This document shows positions 1-11,594 of a stretch of 64,000 bases of DNA, piece by piece (position 1 is the stretch's first letter; each line of letters opens with the position of its first letter). The stretch comes from Eumeta japonica. Its lineage: Eukaryota > Arthropoda > Insecta > Lepidoptera > Psychidae. The position numbers and the translations under genes were made by a program. Below the pieces are notes generated by a model. The model saw nothing but the letters and a program-made list of their open reading frames with translations. It searched no databases and was not told the DNA's origin. The DNA lies in contig BGZK01001266.1 of assembly GCA_005406025.1 (NCBI GenBank), positions 1 to 64,000 of the forward strand. The letters are read 5' to 3'.

Positions 1-609
1 AATTCGTGAGTCGTGAAATACTTTATGGAAAAAGAATCGATACGTCTCAAATTGTATGGACTACAAAGATTTCGATTTCAATATTTTGTAACATCTTTTT
101 GAAGTTATACTTCTTTTGGCGCGTAAAGTGAAACCGATCAGATGTAGGCTGTGAATGCTATGAAAAAAATAAAATAAACATAGTATTTTTGAATTATTTT
201 GTTGTTAATTGACTGCTAAAGTTCTAAATTTATTGCTCGTGCTAATTTATAAAATTTCGAATTATCGCTATCCTCGCAGTAAATACAGTGAATCTCCCAA
301 ACGAAACCCAAAAAATTGTAGAATTTATGTAGATGGTAAGAAAAAAAATTGCACTGCTTCCCTGATTTCATGCTATTTTAATACGCTTATTCCATATTAT
401 AAATGATTATAAACTAGCAATATTTTTTTGCTACTAAAACAAGATATTTACAACAGATACTTTAAAAGCAACAATAAACTAAAAACACAAACAATTGACA
501 ACAAAAAAAGACCATTTATATCTATAAGTATAGCTGTACATGCCAAGTATAAATATGATAGATCTATGCTGTGGCCAACTCAGTTGCGTGGCTAAACCGG
601 TCAGATACC
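1..609. other. AT-rich non-coding DNA
   Basis: No supported gene or repeat seen. Short open frames here are AT-rich and have no recognisable motif. Confidence 0.6.
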
Positions 610-790
610 AATACCACACTCTCACAAAACACAGACGTGAAGTAACAGCTTCTGCTTTTGCGTTTCGTCTGGTGTGTGAACGTTCCAGTGGCCCACCCCC
701 CTTCCATCCCCACTCCTCCCTGCACCACACACTTTCATTTCCATCTATACACTCCCCCTCCATCAGATATCCTATTCCTACTCAAGAGGA
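610..790 (+). repeat. Dispersed repeat, copy 1 (sister at 8489-8703)
   Basis: This C-rich stretch shares ordered blocks with 8489-8703. The blocks are 'taccacactctcacaaaac' against 'taccatactttcacagaat', a 'gtttcgtc..gtg.gtga' block, then a run of cccctcc/tccatc, then 'catcagatat.cctattcctactcaa'. Order and spacing are conserved while the sequence has drifted, so the two are old copies of one element. The C-rich leader and the position beside a Helitron-like end in copy 2 suggest transposon leader or untranslated sequence. I cannot name the family. The frames across it are shadows. Confidence 0.55.
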
Positions 791-1325
791 TGGTGAATAC
801 TCTAGGTTTACGAATGTCTATGGCCGGCGGGCGGTGAACACTATTTTTTTTTTGTTCTTAATTGTTTGTTTTTATTTTGTTGCTAGTTTCTGAGCATTTG
901 TCGAATATATTTTTTAAAATATTTGCCAGTTCTTAAGTACAAAATAATCGTATTAAGACAACGTGAAACCAGCAAAGTTCGTATTGTTTTAAAACAATAC
1001 AAACATTTTAAATTTTTTTTCTTTTACTTTTTTTTAACAATAATTTCTACCTCCTTATTAAGCTACATTAAAGCTTTCATTCACTGTATTTACTGCTATC
1101 TTACCGTAAAAAATAACGATAATTCGAATTTTTCGAAAGTGGCAAGAGCATCAAAACAGGGATTTTAACAAACTTATTAGCGCTTTATAACTGTGCGTCG
1201 ACGCGACGACTCATCTGACTCATCTGACGACTGTCAGATCACTCACAAAATGCCTCTTTAAAATTAATGTTTACACAGCATTTGTCATTATTAAGTGAAA
1301 ATCTAGAAAAAAATATTCCTGAACA
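791..1325. other. AT-rich non-coding DNA
   Basis: Long T and A runs, no supported feature. A small cluster of repeated 'gactcatctgac' words lies at 1205-1240. Confidence 0.5.
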
Positions 1326-1590
1326 TCTGGAGTAATATGACTGGGTTAGAAACCCTTGCCAGTCGACCTTAACATCAACACTTTCGACAGAGGAAGAAGA
1401 ACAATGTTGTCGTGTGACGCCAGCCTTACGGTCCAATTCGACAATGATAAGCTGCTTGAATTTTGGATCTCAGTTTCTCACAATTATCGAGCCATCATTA
1501 CTACAGAAATGAGGGGTCCATTTCCTACTAGCGCGAAACAGGCTTTTCTGCAGTAGTAGTAATAAATAATAAGTACAGGCCGCACATAAT
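1326..1590 (+). pseudogene. hAT transposase C-terminal relic
   Basis: An open frame from 1356 to 1553 reads LLEFW near residue 33 and PTSA near residue 56. In the C-terminal dimerisation region of BED/hAT transposases, an LEFW.S...Y block is followed by P.TSA.SER.FS. A +1 shift at about 1540 gives RLFCSSSN, which resembles the expected RLFSSSGN. The motif is therefore split by a frameshift, and stops follow at once (tagtagtaataaat). Nothing upstream supports the catalytic core. I infer a short dead fragment; a chance match is possible. Confidence 0.4.
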
Positions 1591-2022
1591 GTAGAGAAAG
1601 AAATCAGAGTGCTTTTAAAAGCTATGCTCAGAAAAATAAGACCATCCTTCTCATTAGCAGCTAGCAGAGAACGTAAAATAAATTTCTCTTTTTATTTTTA
1701 TTTATAATATTTATATGGTCTATGTTTTTCTTGCTTATATTTCTGATAAAAATTATAAATGATATATGGAGTTTTTAATAACTTGTTACTAGACTAGAAC
1801 TACACACTGGTAGGTATTTTTGGCCATACAGGTAGGGGGCGTCGCAAGAAATGGCAATGTCCCAGGGCGTCACAATAAAAGTAAGTTATGGACGCGCTAA
1901 ACTAATTAGCCAACAAAATAGCTTCTAATTCCCAAGTTTATTTTAATGGATTCTGCCGACTTTTCACTCACTGCTAGCACAGACCTTGGAAATGTGTTAA
2001 CGCATCTATTTACAAGAAGTTG
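1591..2022. other. AT-rich DNA with a possible hAT terminal fragment
   Basis: Mostly featureless. At 1835-1880 the words 'gggggcgtcgcaag' and 'cccagggcgtcac' resemble the GGGCGYCA-rich ends of non-autonomous hAT elements. The match rests on memory and no terminal inverted repeats could be paired. Confidence 0.25.
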
Positions 2023-2098
2023 TCAGTTGCGGAGACTTGGCGCAGGCGGGGTGCGCAGGACAGGCCGCTCTCGCTGCAGACTCTACAGACCTCGCTCA
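2023..2098 (+). promoter_or_regulatory. Candidate transcription start and 5' non-coding exon
   Basis: An arthropod initiator-like TCAGT sits at 2023-2027. A GC-rich 70-base stretch follows and ends CTCA|GTATGT, with the donor at 2099. The GC content contrasts sharply with the AT-rich flanks. The donor is compatible with the acceptor at 4475, whose exon carries a well-placed ATG. No TATA box is obvious about 30 bases upstream, and I see no clear downstream promoter element. Each signal is short and could occur by chance; the pairing with the 4.5-kb exon raises its value. Confidence 0.25.
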
Positions 2099-4475
2099 GT
2101 ATGTCCGTGATAATGCAGTTTTAATAAAATTGTAAATCTACCTGTCATTAAATCTATCCACAAGTTATACGCATATTTCATTTGTCCCAACAATACCCAC
2201 AACAATAGAATGTATTTTCTGCAAGCGACGCAAGCTGTTCACGCCGATGTAACAACACCGTGAAGTTAGCCTTTGATGAAGTTGTACGCAAGTGACATAT
2301 TATTAGACTATTCCTGATCTATTGTGATAATATATTAAATGAAGCAGGCAATATATGGCAATAACAGCCCAACGCATGATATATGCGTGTTGTATCTAAT
2401 TTGTTCAGTACAATTAAGTGATTAGCGCGTGTTAACAGATATGTTGAATCGTAATACTCACACATTTATATGAATGAATTCTGAAGACTAACATTTTGTG
2501 CACTGAATATCATTTGTTCACACTTAAGAAATATAGTTTCTCACGTGTGTACCTAAGTATTTTTTAAATTGCTAATGCAAAAAATCAAAAACTAGGTGTC
2601 TTCTGAACTTTCTATGATTTTTAGTTTTCACAGTTAACTTGCAACAAATCCTAAATTCCTCATTTCAACCTTTTGAGAATCGTTTGCTAGAAACACAAAT
2701 ATTCATTTGTATGATTCTAACTTCAGAAATAACAGTTTATACTATTTTCATTTCATAGCTTTAAGGCAAAAAAAAAGTTACTTTGTAATTATTTAATGTG
2801 CAATTACTGTGCGAATCCCTCATAGTTTCAAAGGTTTTGGTTTCGGCTTTGAAGAATTACTCAGTATTTTTAATCAGCATTTGTATAGGTCGATATCCTT
2901 CCCGCATACATATTACTGTGTAAACATCAACAAGCAGAGAGTAGGTACTTCGACAGTCATACCACGTCACGCGTCCCCACAATCAGCGGATAGACCGACG
3001 AAAGCTTAACTGTGGGGAAAGAAAGATTGAAAGTTTTGCACGTACTCTAAAAGCCGTATTTTATTGAATCGCATGCGGAAAAACATTAACCACCGATTTC
3101 CTAAAGCGGGGCAAACGTCGCAAGCTCCTGAGCTGTAAACGCATCGGCCTTCTGCGAGATGTAGCGAGTTAGCGTATCAATAAGATTCTTGTCCGTAACG
3201 AGCTCTCACATGACATATCGGGGGCCTGCAAAAGAAAACACAATAACTTTGTAGTCTTTTCCTATGCAGCTGAGACTTTTGTTAGGCTTCGATACGAAAG
3301 GGTTAATACATTGATTTTATAAACTGGAAGTTTCACGGCATCACAAACTTGTCATACACAATTACGTCAATTATAGGCACTCCACTCTGTTCTATGGGAA
3401 CAAATAATCCTTAAAAAGATTCATCGGAACGGAAGTACCTCAAAGCTCCATGCCCCTCATTCTTCTGTGTTACTTATAAATAGGTAATTACAGCCGACAT
3501 TAGACAGTCAACTCAGACTTTTGGCTTTCCACATTGCGATACACTTACGCTAGCTTTCATAATATTCATCCTCGCCAAAGGGTCATTGAAGTGAAACGGT
3601 AGTTTTAACACTGGAGAATTCAGGTTAATCTGGAGTAATCAGTAGCCATATATATCGATTATAGGATCACTTGAAAGCACTATTTATTCCAAATAATAAC
3701 ACTCGCCTTTCATACGTTAAATGCATCTGTTCCGTTGTAACACATCTCAGTATCGCATCGTTTTAGTGTCGCACTCAATTAACATATCTCCACCTTATAG
3801 ATCATTTTAAGCGTGTTATAAAATTGATGCAACTCTACTTCGCACACTTGATCGCGATGACAGGTAAAAAAACGTAATATATGGTTATGCGACAAACTTA
3901 CTTTAAATACCCGAGTGTTCGTATGAGAACTTCCCGATCGATCTCCATGGTCCAGAAAATTGTATTAGGGCATATAAGGACCATACGTGTTAAAAACTGT
4001 GCTACGCACGTGGTCTTACAATTTCCTACTACGATACTCTAACAAATGACAAACCCCTCAGAACGTAAAATTAGTTATTCCGATTATTCAACATGGCTTT
4101 AATTGTTATAATCCACTAATTATTTTCTTGTATTCACGTAATGCAATTTATTTCAACAACTTTTTTTGACCAGAAAATGTCCTGTTACGCAAATAGACCT
4201 ACCCGATACCTTAACTACCGAGGCCGAACGGATAATAGATTTAAGCAACACACTCAACGAATACGATTAGCAATAGAGCCTTTAGTTTAGTTTAGTTCAA
4301 TCATTAGCCTTTAGTTTAATGACACTAACTTAATTTAACCCTCCAGAGAGTTTTTCGCGCCCATCGACGTCGCTCTGGATCCTCTGACCCGGGCCGGCCG
4401 CTCTCCGTGACCTCAAATGCCGAGGTGAAAGATTAAGGCGTTTCAATTCGACTTCGGTTATTTAATTGTTTGCAG
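2099..4475 (+). other. Candidate intron 1, otherwise featureless
   Basis: If the flanking exons are real, this is the intron between GTATGT at 2099 and tttgcag at 4475. It is AT-rich with no recognisable gene. The stretch 3060-3240 is moderately GC-rich with no identifiable motif, and 'gcctttagttta' occurs twice near 4270-4320. Confidence 0.25.
4330..4440. promoter_or_regulatory. GC-rich block upstream of the candidate ATG exon
   Basis: CpG-rich DNA ('gacccgggccggccgctctc') lies immediately before the candidate coding exon. It could be an alternative promoter or a regulatory element. Only base composition and position support this. Confidence 0.3.
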
Positions 4476-4556
4476 GTTTCAACTAGACCCTCACACGTTC
4501 AGTCTCAGTCGTAGCCAAAGACTTAGGGGGCGACACAATGGACTACAAACAGCCGA
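4476..4556 (+). CDS. Candidate first coding exon (coding part 4538-4556, starts MDYKQP)
   Basis: The acceptor 'tttaattgtttgcag' ends at 4475 and the donor CCGA|GTAAGT starts at 4557, giving an 81-nt exon. The ATG at 4538 has a good insect context (acacaATGg). A TAG at 4484-4486 lies in the same frame upstream, as expected for a 5' leader. Coding covers six codons plus one base (M-D-Y-K-Q-P), so the intron is phase 1. A TCAGT at 4499 could instead make this a transcription start. The protein family cannot be told from six residues. Internal signals are coherent, but the exon is short and unverified. Confidence 0.35.
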
Positions 4557-4799
4557 GTAAGTTGTGCAAATCAGAATATACTTATTTTCGAGTTCATTAT
4601 TTAGAGCATTTTAAGCAGAAAGTTAATAATTTATTTAAAATTTTTGCGAGTTTTATTTCATTAGTAGGTTTGTCATTTAGGCGCTTATGCTTTCGGAATG
4701 GTTGACGACCCCTAGAAACTCCCACCTCTCCACCCTCTCAGATCGCCATTTCTAACTTCTATTGCTCTTATCTCGCTGTCTCTGGGTCGTATTGATAAA

Positions 4800-4912
4800 G
4801 CGCACTCAAGTGCGCATTCCATCTTAGGAGTGGAAAGAGCGAGACAGTTATAGTGCTTCGCTATAAAAAATAATACATGTCTCGCTTCCACGTTACTTCT
4901 TGAGATGGCGCA
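4800..4912. other. Palindrome plus a ~100-nt imperfect hairpin
   Basis: At 4800-4815 'gcgcac-tcaa-gtgcgc' is a perfect 6-bp palindrome. From 4811 to 4912 the arms 'agtggaaagagcgagaca' and 'tgtctcgcttccac' pair, flanked by the outer pair 'gcgcattccatct'/'agatggcgc' and an inner 'tag(t)gcttcgcta' loop. The fold has bulges and a length typical of a pre-miRNA-like or MITE hairpin. No known miRNA seed was recognised, and the strand is undetermined. Confidence 0.4.
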
Positions 4913-5039
4913 TCATTTCAATGACGTTTATTAAAACGAACCTCTGTCACCGAAAGAGAGAACAATAACAAATAGGACGTATTTCACGGTCGCGATATTT
5001 TCTTACGTGTCCTTACGTCACGTTATTTATTGATACCGA

Positions 5040-5180
5040 TACCCGTACGTTTAACTTTTTGCGCCGCGTCTTAAAGCTCAATCCGCGCCGGCGCACCGCG
5101 CTCGTCCAAATTGCGCCGCCGCAAAAACCAAACGTATCTTGGGAACATTTTCGCCGCCGGTGGCGCGATGAGCTTTGCAG
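5040..5180. promoter_or_regulatory. GC-rich island, putative conserved non-coding element
   Basis: CpG-dense DNA with repeated 'gcgccg' words stands out from the AT-rich flanks. No frame shows coding character. Regulatory function is inferred only from composition and recurrence of such islands along the window. Confidence 0.25.
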
Positions 5181-5561
5181 AATCTTAACGAGTGTTCATT
5201 GAAGACAACTTGACGTGTCCGCATCTGGTTTTTATTGTTACCGAGTAATTTATCACGGAAGTCGTTTAAAATGTTTGCAATTTTTTTATACAGATCAGTA
5301 TTCCGTAATATTTATTTTATTATAGTACCAATTTGCATGATGAGAATATAATTCGTAATATATAAACCAATAATGGACATTTTTTAACTTTTCCGTTTTC
5401 AGACTTTCAATTCTAACTTATTTTTAAACTCACGCCTATTTTATACAGGCAATAAGCATAAAGTACGGACCTTCGCATGGTACGATCTTTGCATACGAGT
5501 ACCTCTCTTGCTTCACTGACATTTATAAATAATTTTTTTGATTAAATCAGAATTGGAGCCA

Positions 5562-5593
5562 TCTAGAACTATGAGCCTTCTCATAGTTCTAGA
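5562..5593. repeat. Perfect 14-bp inverted repeat, 4-nt loop
   Basis: The arm 'tctagaactatgag' at 5562-5575 is the exact reverse complement of 5580-5593, with loop cctt. The arms are too short for a typical transposon end pair, and no T-run terminator follows. Confidence 0.8.
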
Positions 5594-5599
5594 ATCGTT

Positions 5600-7260
5600 G
5601 ATCTCGTTTAAATAATTCTTTTCTTAGCATAGAAATACGTTATTAGCAAGATTTCAGGATACTTTTGGTTATGATCGGTAATCCAGTGTATTAACAGTAA
5701 TAATTTTAGTCGTAAACAAAAATGAGTGCGCATCGCGCGAGCGCTATGCAGGCGTAGTAATACACAAGTGTCATGAGTGTGTCGTATGCCAATCAATAGA
5801 TAAGTATGCATAAAGTAATAACATCGTCGATGCTATACGTTAACACCTACAAACACTATTTTCCGATTCACGCCCGGACTTTAATAAAATTTAATGTAGA
5901 ATAAATCGTCGAATCAACTAAAATATATATAGCTACTGATCGTTCGTCTGTCTGCTTTTATGCTACATATAACGCTAATAAATGGTCTGTAAGTTGTAGA
6001 AACAGATAATTCAAAACTCATGTTTTTATTTATTTTATCGCCCTTATTTTGCTCGCTTTGCTCGAAAAGACAAAGAAATTGGGGAGGAAGAAAAGTGATA
6101 GTTTACACTCCTTCGAAAGACGTTAATTATTCAACAGTCATGTAAAAATTTATGCATGTGTGAGGCAGTTCACGGACATCAAGGGTGAACTGTATCGTCG
6201 ATTTCATCAATTTTCACAATCAGACTTCTGACATAATGTTCATATATTATATATGTGCGTTTATTAGTCATAGTTTAGTCATTTAAATAGCGGAATTATA
6301 TATTTCCGTATAACGGAATTATAATAAAATTCATTGCGGCGCGATATGGCGATGGCGGTGATGACGGTAATTCGTCTCAGCTTAGATCGAACTGCATCGA
6401 CCGGTTACACTTCGGAAAACCTCTCCATAATTTGGGTAGAAAGAGATGGTGTATCTTCAGCGTACATGCGGGAAAAGGATGGAAAAATATAAGAATTTAT
6501 ATAGTATATGGCTATTCGAATGTAGAGCGAACACTAAGTATTAGATTAGAGGGGATTAGAGAGAACTAGATGTGGAATGCGAGAAGGGGATCGAGACAGG
6601 GAACAATAGGGAAAACTTGAGGATTTGAATTGGAAATAGGGTCAAGATTGAAATTGATAACTGGAACAGGATCAAGGTCTTAATAGAGATGAAAATTCAA
6701 TTTCATTTAAATTTTTTATCCATGGAGGCGAACCCGTCGACAAAACCTAGTCTTCAATATGCTACTACTTTGCGTTTGCATAATTATTACTAGAAGGCAT
6801 CTTGCCGACTTATTTATCACACACATCATCTTTGTTGATTTCTCATATTTAATATTCAATGTAATAACCATATTGTGATATGAAAGCTTGCTACTTTAAA
6901 TTTAAAGAGTTTGCGTTCTTTTTCTAATATTCCATCACTAGATCTGAATCAAATTTGAACGGAGCCGTTTCAACAGTAAACTCTGCCCACAAAAGAAGAA
7001 ATTTCTAAAATAGCTTCTTAAAAAGCGCTTTTACCGCTTCCAAAAAAAAAAACATATTATCGAATCGAGAACTTCCTAATTGTTTGTAGTCGGATATAAA
7101 TAAAAAAGGTTTTTAGCAACTTTATAAATTATTTTTAAAACCTTACAATATTTTGAATGTCGGTTAACAGTTAAACTCCAGTTTAAAAATAGGTGATAAT
7201 AAAAAGATACACCTTTAAATTCTACGCCGTTTGATCGACTTAAAAAAAAATACCTTATTT
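5600..7260. other. AT-rich non-coding DNA
   Basis: No gene found. Around 6540-6680 the DNA is purine-rich with degenerate 'gggatcgagacaggg' and 'ggatcaagg' words, similar in style to the repeats at 11.6 and 28.2-28.7 kb, but too diverged to define units. Confidence 0.5.
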
Positions 7261-7359
7261 ATATACTACTTAAGATACAGCACAATTGTAGTCCGTCTCT
7301 TTATTTTGACGTGATAACGTTTTATTAATCGATGAAGCCGGCTGCACGCACGAAAAAGC

Positions 7360-7480
7360 ATGACTCAATGTCGCGTTCCACCTGAGCCGAGCGTGCGAGC
7401 GAGAGCGCGGAACGAGCGATCTGTCTTCCACTCCATCGACCGATACGTCCGAGTAGAACAGAGACAGCGGCCGCACACAA
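7360..7480. promoter_or_regulatory. GC-rich island
   Basis: A CpG-containing segment ('gagcgagagcgcggaacgag'-like sequence) within AT-rich DNA. No coding frame is convincing. It could be a promoter or enhancer; only composition supports this. Confidence 0.25.
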
Positions 7481-7789
7481 CCTACACGTGAACTGTTTTG
7501 TCAATTGTTAATAAAGTGAAGTGAAAAGTTAATGTGGTTTCCATTGTTTATTACAACAATAATTGCGGCAAATGATAATAATTCAATTCAATTCATTAAA
7601 TTATGCAATTGTTCATCAATGTTTTCTTATGAGGATCTAACGTAAAATTATTGCTCGTAAACCGATTTTACAGACAACCAATTTTTTATCCAGTATTTAG
7701 GTATAAGCGGTTTCGTCGGCAGTGTTCTATTAACCACATTCAAGTGCGGACGAAACATTTAGATGAGTCTGAGCGATCGGCCGATCGGT

Positions 7790-8000
7790 AATTTAGATAC
7801 AAAGACGTCCGCCGCGTCGCGATTGTTTTTCGGGGCCGATGCATAATTCATCGCGGCGTGTGAATATCGGAAACGGCGCCCGCGCCGCGTTTAGAGCTGG
7901 CATATGTTCGTAAGGTGCTTGTGCACGTCCGACGACGTCGTCGGTTACAATTGAAGTGGCCGGGCGGGACGGAGCTCGCGTTGTTGTTAATCGCTCGTTA
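7790..8000. promoter_or_regulatory. GC-rich island
   Basis: Repeated 'gcgcccgcgccgcg' and 'gacgacgtcgtcgg' words form a CpG-rich block with the small palindrome gacgacgtcgtc. No protein family is recognisable in any frame. Confidence 0.25.
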
Positions 8001-8271
8001 TGGGTAAATGAAACATTAGCCAGTAGATCGTTCGTTTGTCTACACACACCTACAGCTCTGTCGCATAGATTTACGGTATACGCACCGTCACAGAGGATAT
8101 AGAAGGATGGCTAACAAATCGAAGAGAACTAAACCATAAGTAACCATTAATCCTCAAAAAATATACCTTGAAACACCCACTGGTCATACCATGCTTATAT
8201 GTGCATATTGGTACTCTTTTCTCTTCTATTCATACGCAATTTTATGTCACTCAATTACCTTTTTATATTCA

Positions 8272-8990
8272 ACTAGCGGTCCGCCTCGGCTACGCAGGGA
8301 CTTAAGTAATTATCTATAGCTAGATGATTTCTGGTCCTGATGGAAAGATGGGAGCAGTCATGTGACAAAGTTTTAGCAGATATTTATAGGTACAGTGCCT
8401 TGCTACGCCCAAGAAAAAAATTTTTGATTTTTAGGAAAAATGTTACACAAAATTGTCGTAGTATATTATGGTAGAGTAATGCTTTATCATACCATACTTT
8501 CACAGAATACAGATGTAATCAAATTTCAAAAGTATCAAATTTCGCTGTTGTGTTTCGTCCAGTGAGTGAGAATTCCCGTTGCCTATCCCCCATCCATCAC
8601 ACCGAAACTTCTTTCTACCAGCCCTCTCCCCTCTCCATCAGTCCCCTACCTTCTCTATCAGTCCACACCTTCCTTCATCAGATACTCTTATTTCTACTCA
8701 AAAGACGAAAACGCACCGGTGAATCCTCGCGACATGGATACTCGTGACCGGAGTCGCGAGTATCCACAGAGAACGTAGACCACTTATATTCTGGCGGCTC
8801 GCATGTTCGTTTTGTTCTCGATAAAGCTTAAAAAATACAAAAAAAAAAAAAACAATTTTGTTAATCCAACCGCTACCAAATTTCTCTGGATCATCCGTTT
8901 GATTAATCTGAATATTTCCTAGAAATTTCGTTAAAATCGGTCTAGCCGTTTGGGACTCCATAGGGAAGGTAGGTGTGTGTGACACATCGA
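8272..8990 (-). mobile_element. Helitron-like or related non-autonomous element (contains dispersed repeat copy 2)
   Basis: The + strand begins 'actagcggtccgcctcggct', the reverse complement of a CTAGT end preceded by a GC-rich region, as seen in many lepidopteran non-autonomous elements. The far end has 'ttaaaatcggtctagccgtt', a phrase I associate with such elements. Between them lies the 8489-8703 block shared with 610-790. The right boundary is approximate, and the element may be a nest of two insertions. Confidence 0.45.
8489..8703 (+). repeat. Dispersed repeat, copy 2
   Basis: Shares ordered blocks with 610-790: 'taccatactttcacagaat', 'gtttcgtccagtgagtga', pyrimidine-rich cccctcc runs and 'catcagatactcttattt'. 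Divergence is high, so both copies are old. Confidence 0.55.
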
Positions 8991-10990
8991 CTTACATGTG
9001 TACATTTAAAATGTTTTAAAATGACGTCATATATGATAAACTTGATTCTTCTACTTGGAACTTCTTTTTGGGGCATCGTTAATTATACGTATTCACGTTT
9101 CTGTTTTCTAATTCGAACGTTTAAATTAAACGTGGTAAATGTTTACCAAGATAAACATTTACCAATAATATTGAAGAATCGTCGAATTTTTCTAGAAATA
9201 TTTCTTTCCTCCATTGTCGGCAGGAACTATTAAAATTCTAATGGAATTACTATATATAATCCAACGGTGAGGCACGACTTTTACTAAGTCGTCACTATAT
9301 CCAGTGTGGGCGCGTGACGCGCCTTCCATTACTATGTTCAGGTCTTTTTCGTGCCGAGGCATCCCGAAATCGAAACCTTTGTGTAGTTCCTCAAACTATC
9401 CAGTGTTAGACACTACTTCGCTTGACTTTATATAAAAGCTGAATTTGCCTAATCGGAACATTTATACCAAACAGAAGAATCTTACAACAACTACGACTGT
9501 GACTAACGTCTTTTCCATGTGGACTCTAATACCCGTTTCTTTAGAAAACGTACGGAGGTCCCTGAGAATGACGCAGAAGTAATTCAAAATGTTGTTATTA
9601 CAATTATATAAGAGGTAGTACGTCCTCAGCAAATTGAAAGCGTGTCGTATTTGGATGTGTTCGCTTATGATATTATATTGATTCCATACCCTTTTCAATT
9701 TATAAGCTCGAAAACCTTTTTAATGTTTCGGTGAAGAATTTTGAGCATGTCTACCTCTGTCTTATGGTTTCCTGCAATTACAGTTCTTATAGTTTCTGAC
9801 CTAAAGTAAATTATAAAGTGCCTAATGAGCTTATGGTATAAAAATTAGTAACTAATCTACTAAATTAATTTGGACGTATTTAAGATTGTCCTTAACGATA
9901 TCCGTAACTGCACATTAAAATAAAATCATTGATATTTACATTATCTTTTGCACTTCAAAGATTGGTCCATTCATTATGATTTATTTCTACTCACGTAGAA
10001 CCAGTTTAGTTTTAATAAGTTGATGTTCCACGTGGTATACTTTTGTCAAAAAATAACTTCTAAAGGAGAAACAAAACGTTTTGACAGGTGTGTTTACCGC
10101 AAAGAGTAGATAAAGCAGTAGACGATATCGCTTTGCCGCATAAACATTAAGATAGCAACTGTGACGTTCTTCTTGGCAGGTTGAGAACACACCGCTAGTG
10201 TCGATTTGCGCGGTATTCAGTCGAATGAACAATGATTGGGTGTTATAAAAGCTTACCGAAAAGAAACTTCTTTAAGCGACCTAAGGGACAATTGAATCTT
10301 TTTCTTTTCAGACAGGAGTGGCATTCATTTATATGTATAGCCTGTTTACGCAGTTTCGGCAGTTATAATTTGAATATTGAATTCGTTCACAACATAGAAA
10401 TATTGAAATTCCAAGTGGCCAATAATTGATACACGCACCTTTACACGCAACCCATTGATAGATTTATTAATAATTGTTTAATTAATAAACAACTATACCC
10501 GCGTTTCCGCCAGCAAGGAGATGTTAAAATAGACAAGTGGATATTGAAATGATTTTTTTTTTCATTTTTTTTTATCGAACGAATTCCGATTCCGATCCTC
10601 AGTGTCAAATTTTAACATAACACATTGGTCTTTATATCGGTCGTATTATGTGCTATCTAAACGCCATACTAAAAGTTTTGCTTTAATCGCGCATAAAAGT
10701 TACACGCGCTCATAATAATTATTATTGCGACACGACTTTTACTTATATTTGCGTCGGTCATAAAGTCTGACGCGTGGTACAGATCACCGCACAAAAAAAC
10801 ATAAAATCGTTGCCTAGTTGTAAAGTTACGTGTGTGGAGGTTTTTACATTATATTTATATTAAATATTATTTTCGATACATTAAAACTATTTATATATAT
10901 GATAAATAACAGGTATGATTACTCTCAATGATATCTAGATAAATCGATCAAAATGTTTACGCAGTACGTTAAAGAGGTATCACGAAGTTC
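8991..10990. other. AT-rich non-coding DNA
   Basis: No gene or named repeat. A perfect 13-bp inverted repeat lies at 9133-9145 and 9152-9164 (tggtaaatgttta, loop ccaaga). 'tatccagtgt' occurs twice near 9300-9405. A pyrimidine tract ending 'cttttcag' at about 10310 looks like an acceptor, but the frames after it close quickly. Confidence 0.55.
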
Positions 10991-10999
10991 AGTGTGACC

Positions 11000-11420
11000 A
11001 GTCTCCGCCGGTTCCGAGAGCAGCAAAAACGTAAAGTAATTTTTCGGCCGATCAATCAGCCGGCGCGCCCGCTCGCCGGGTAATTCGCTAGACATTCCGG
11101 CGGAGATTTAGCGCCGCAGCGGCCGGCGGGTAACGAGGGCTCATTGTCCCACACTAAAAACGATGAAATAAATAACCAAATGAGAACGGCGGGGAAAGGC
11201 TAAAAATCTCGAAATAAAGGGCGCTTCAATTGGACAAAGGCGCCGAAGGGGGATAATTCGTCCGCGATATGCACCAATTGTCGCCGTTTTGCTCCATTTT
11301 GTCTCGGCGGGCGCACGGCGACGACGCCGCGCCGCGAAAAGAAAGGAGCGCGCCCGGTGATAAATATACTCGTCTCCGGTGGCTGGTGATGGCCACTTTT
11401 GCGCCCGCCTCGAGTGAGGT
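11000..11420. promoter_or_regulatory. Long GC-rich island
   Basis: About 400 bp rich in 'ccggcg', 'gcgccg' and 'gacgacgccgcgccgcg'. A 127-codon minus-strand frame crosses it but is arginine/proline-rich, as GC islands commonly give by chance. Interspersed AT words such as 'aataaccaaatgag' would suit homeodomain sites. This is one of the strongest island candidates for a conserved regulatory element. Confidence 0.35.
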
Positions 11421-11594
11421 GCCGCTCGAGTTGGAGGGATATTAAAGTGGGCACTGGAAGTACCCGCAACATATGTGGAAGTAGGAACATCGACACCAGA
11501 AGATATATCAAAAAACAGATAAGTGCGAATGGCACTCTCACTCTGAGGTTTTTATATAAACTTAATTGTGTATGTAGATCCATCTTTTTTAAAA

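Noticed and set aside
10301..10370. Acceptor-like 'cttttcag' followed by a short open stretch
   Set aside because: The frame required by the 4556 donor stops quickly and no donor follows.
11200..11583. 127-codon minus-strand frame
   Set aside because: Covers a GC island, is rich in R, P and A, has no motif, and no splice or promoter context.
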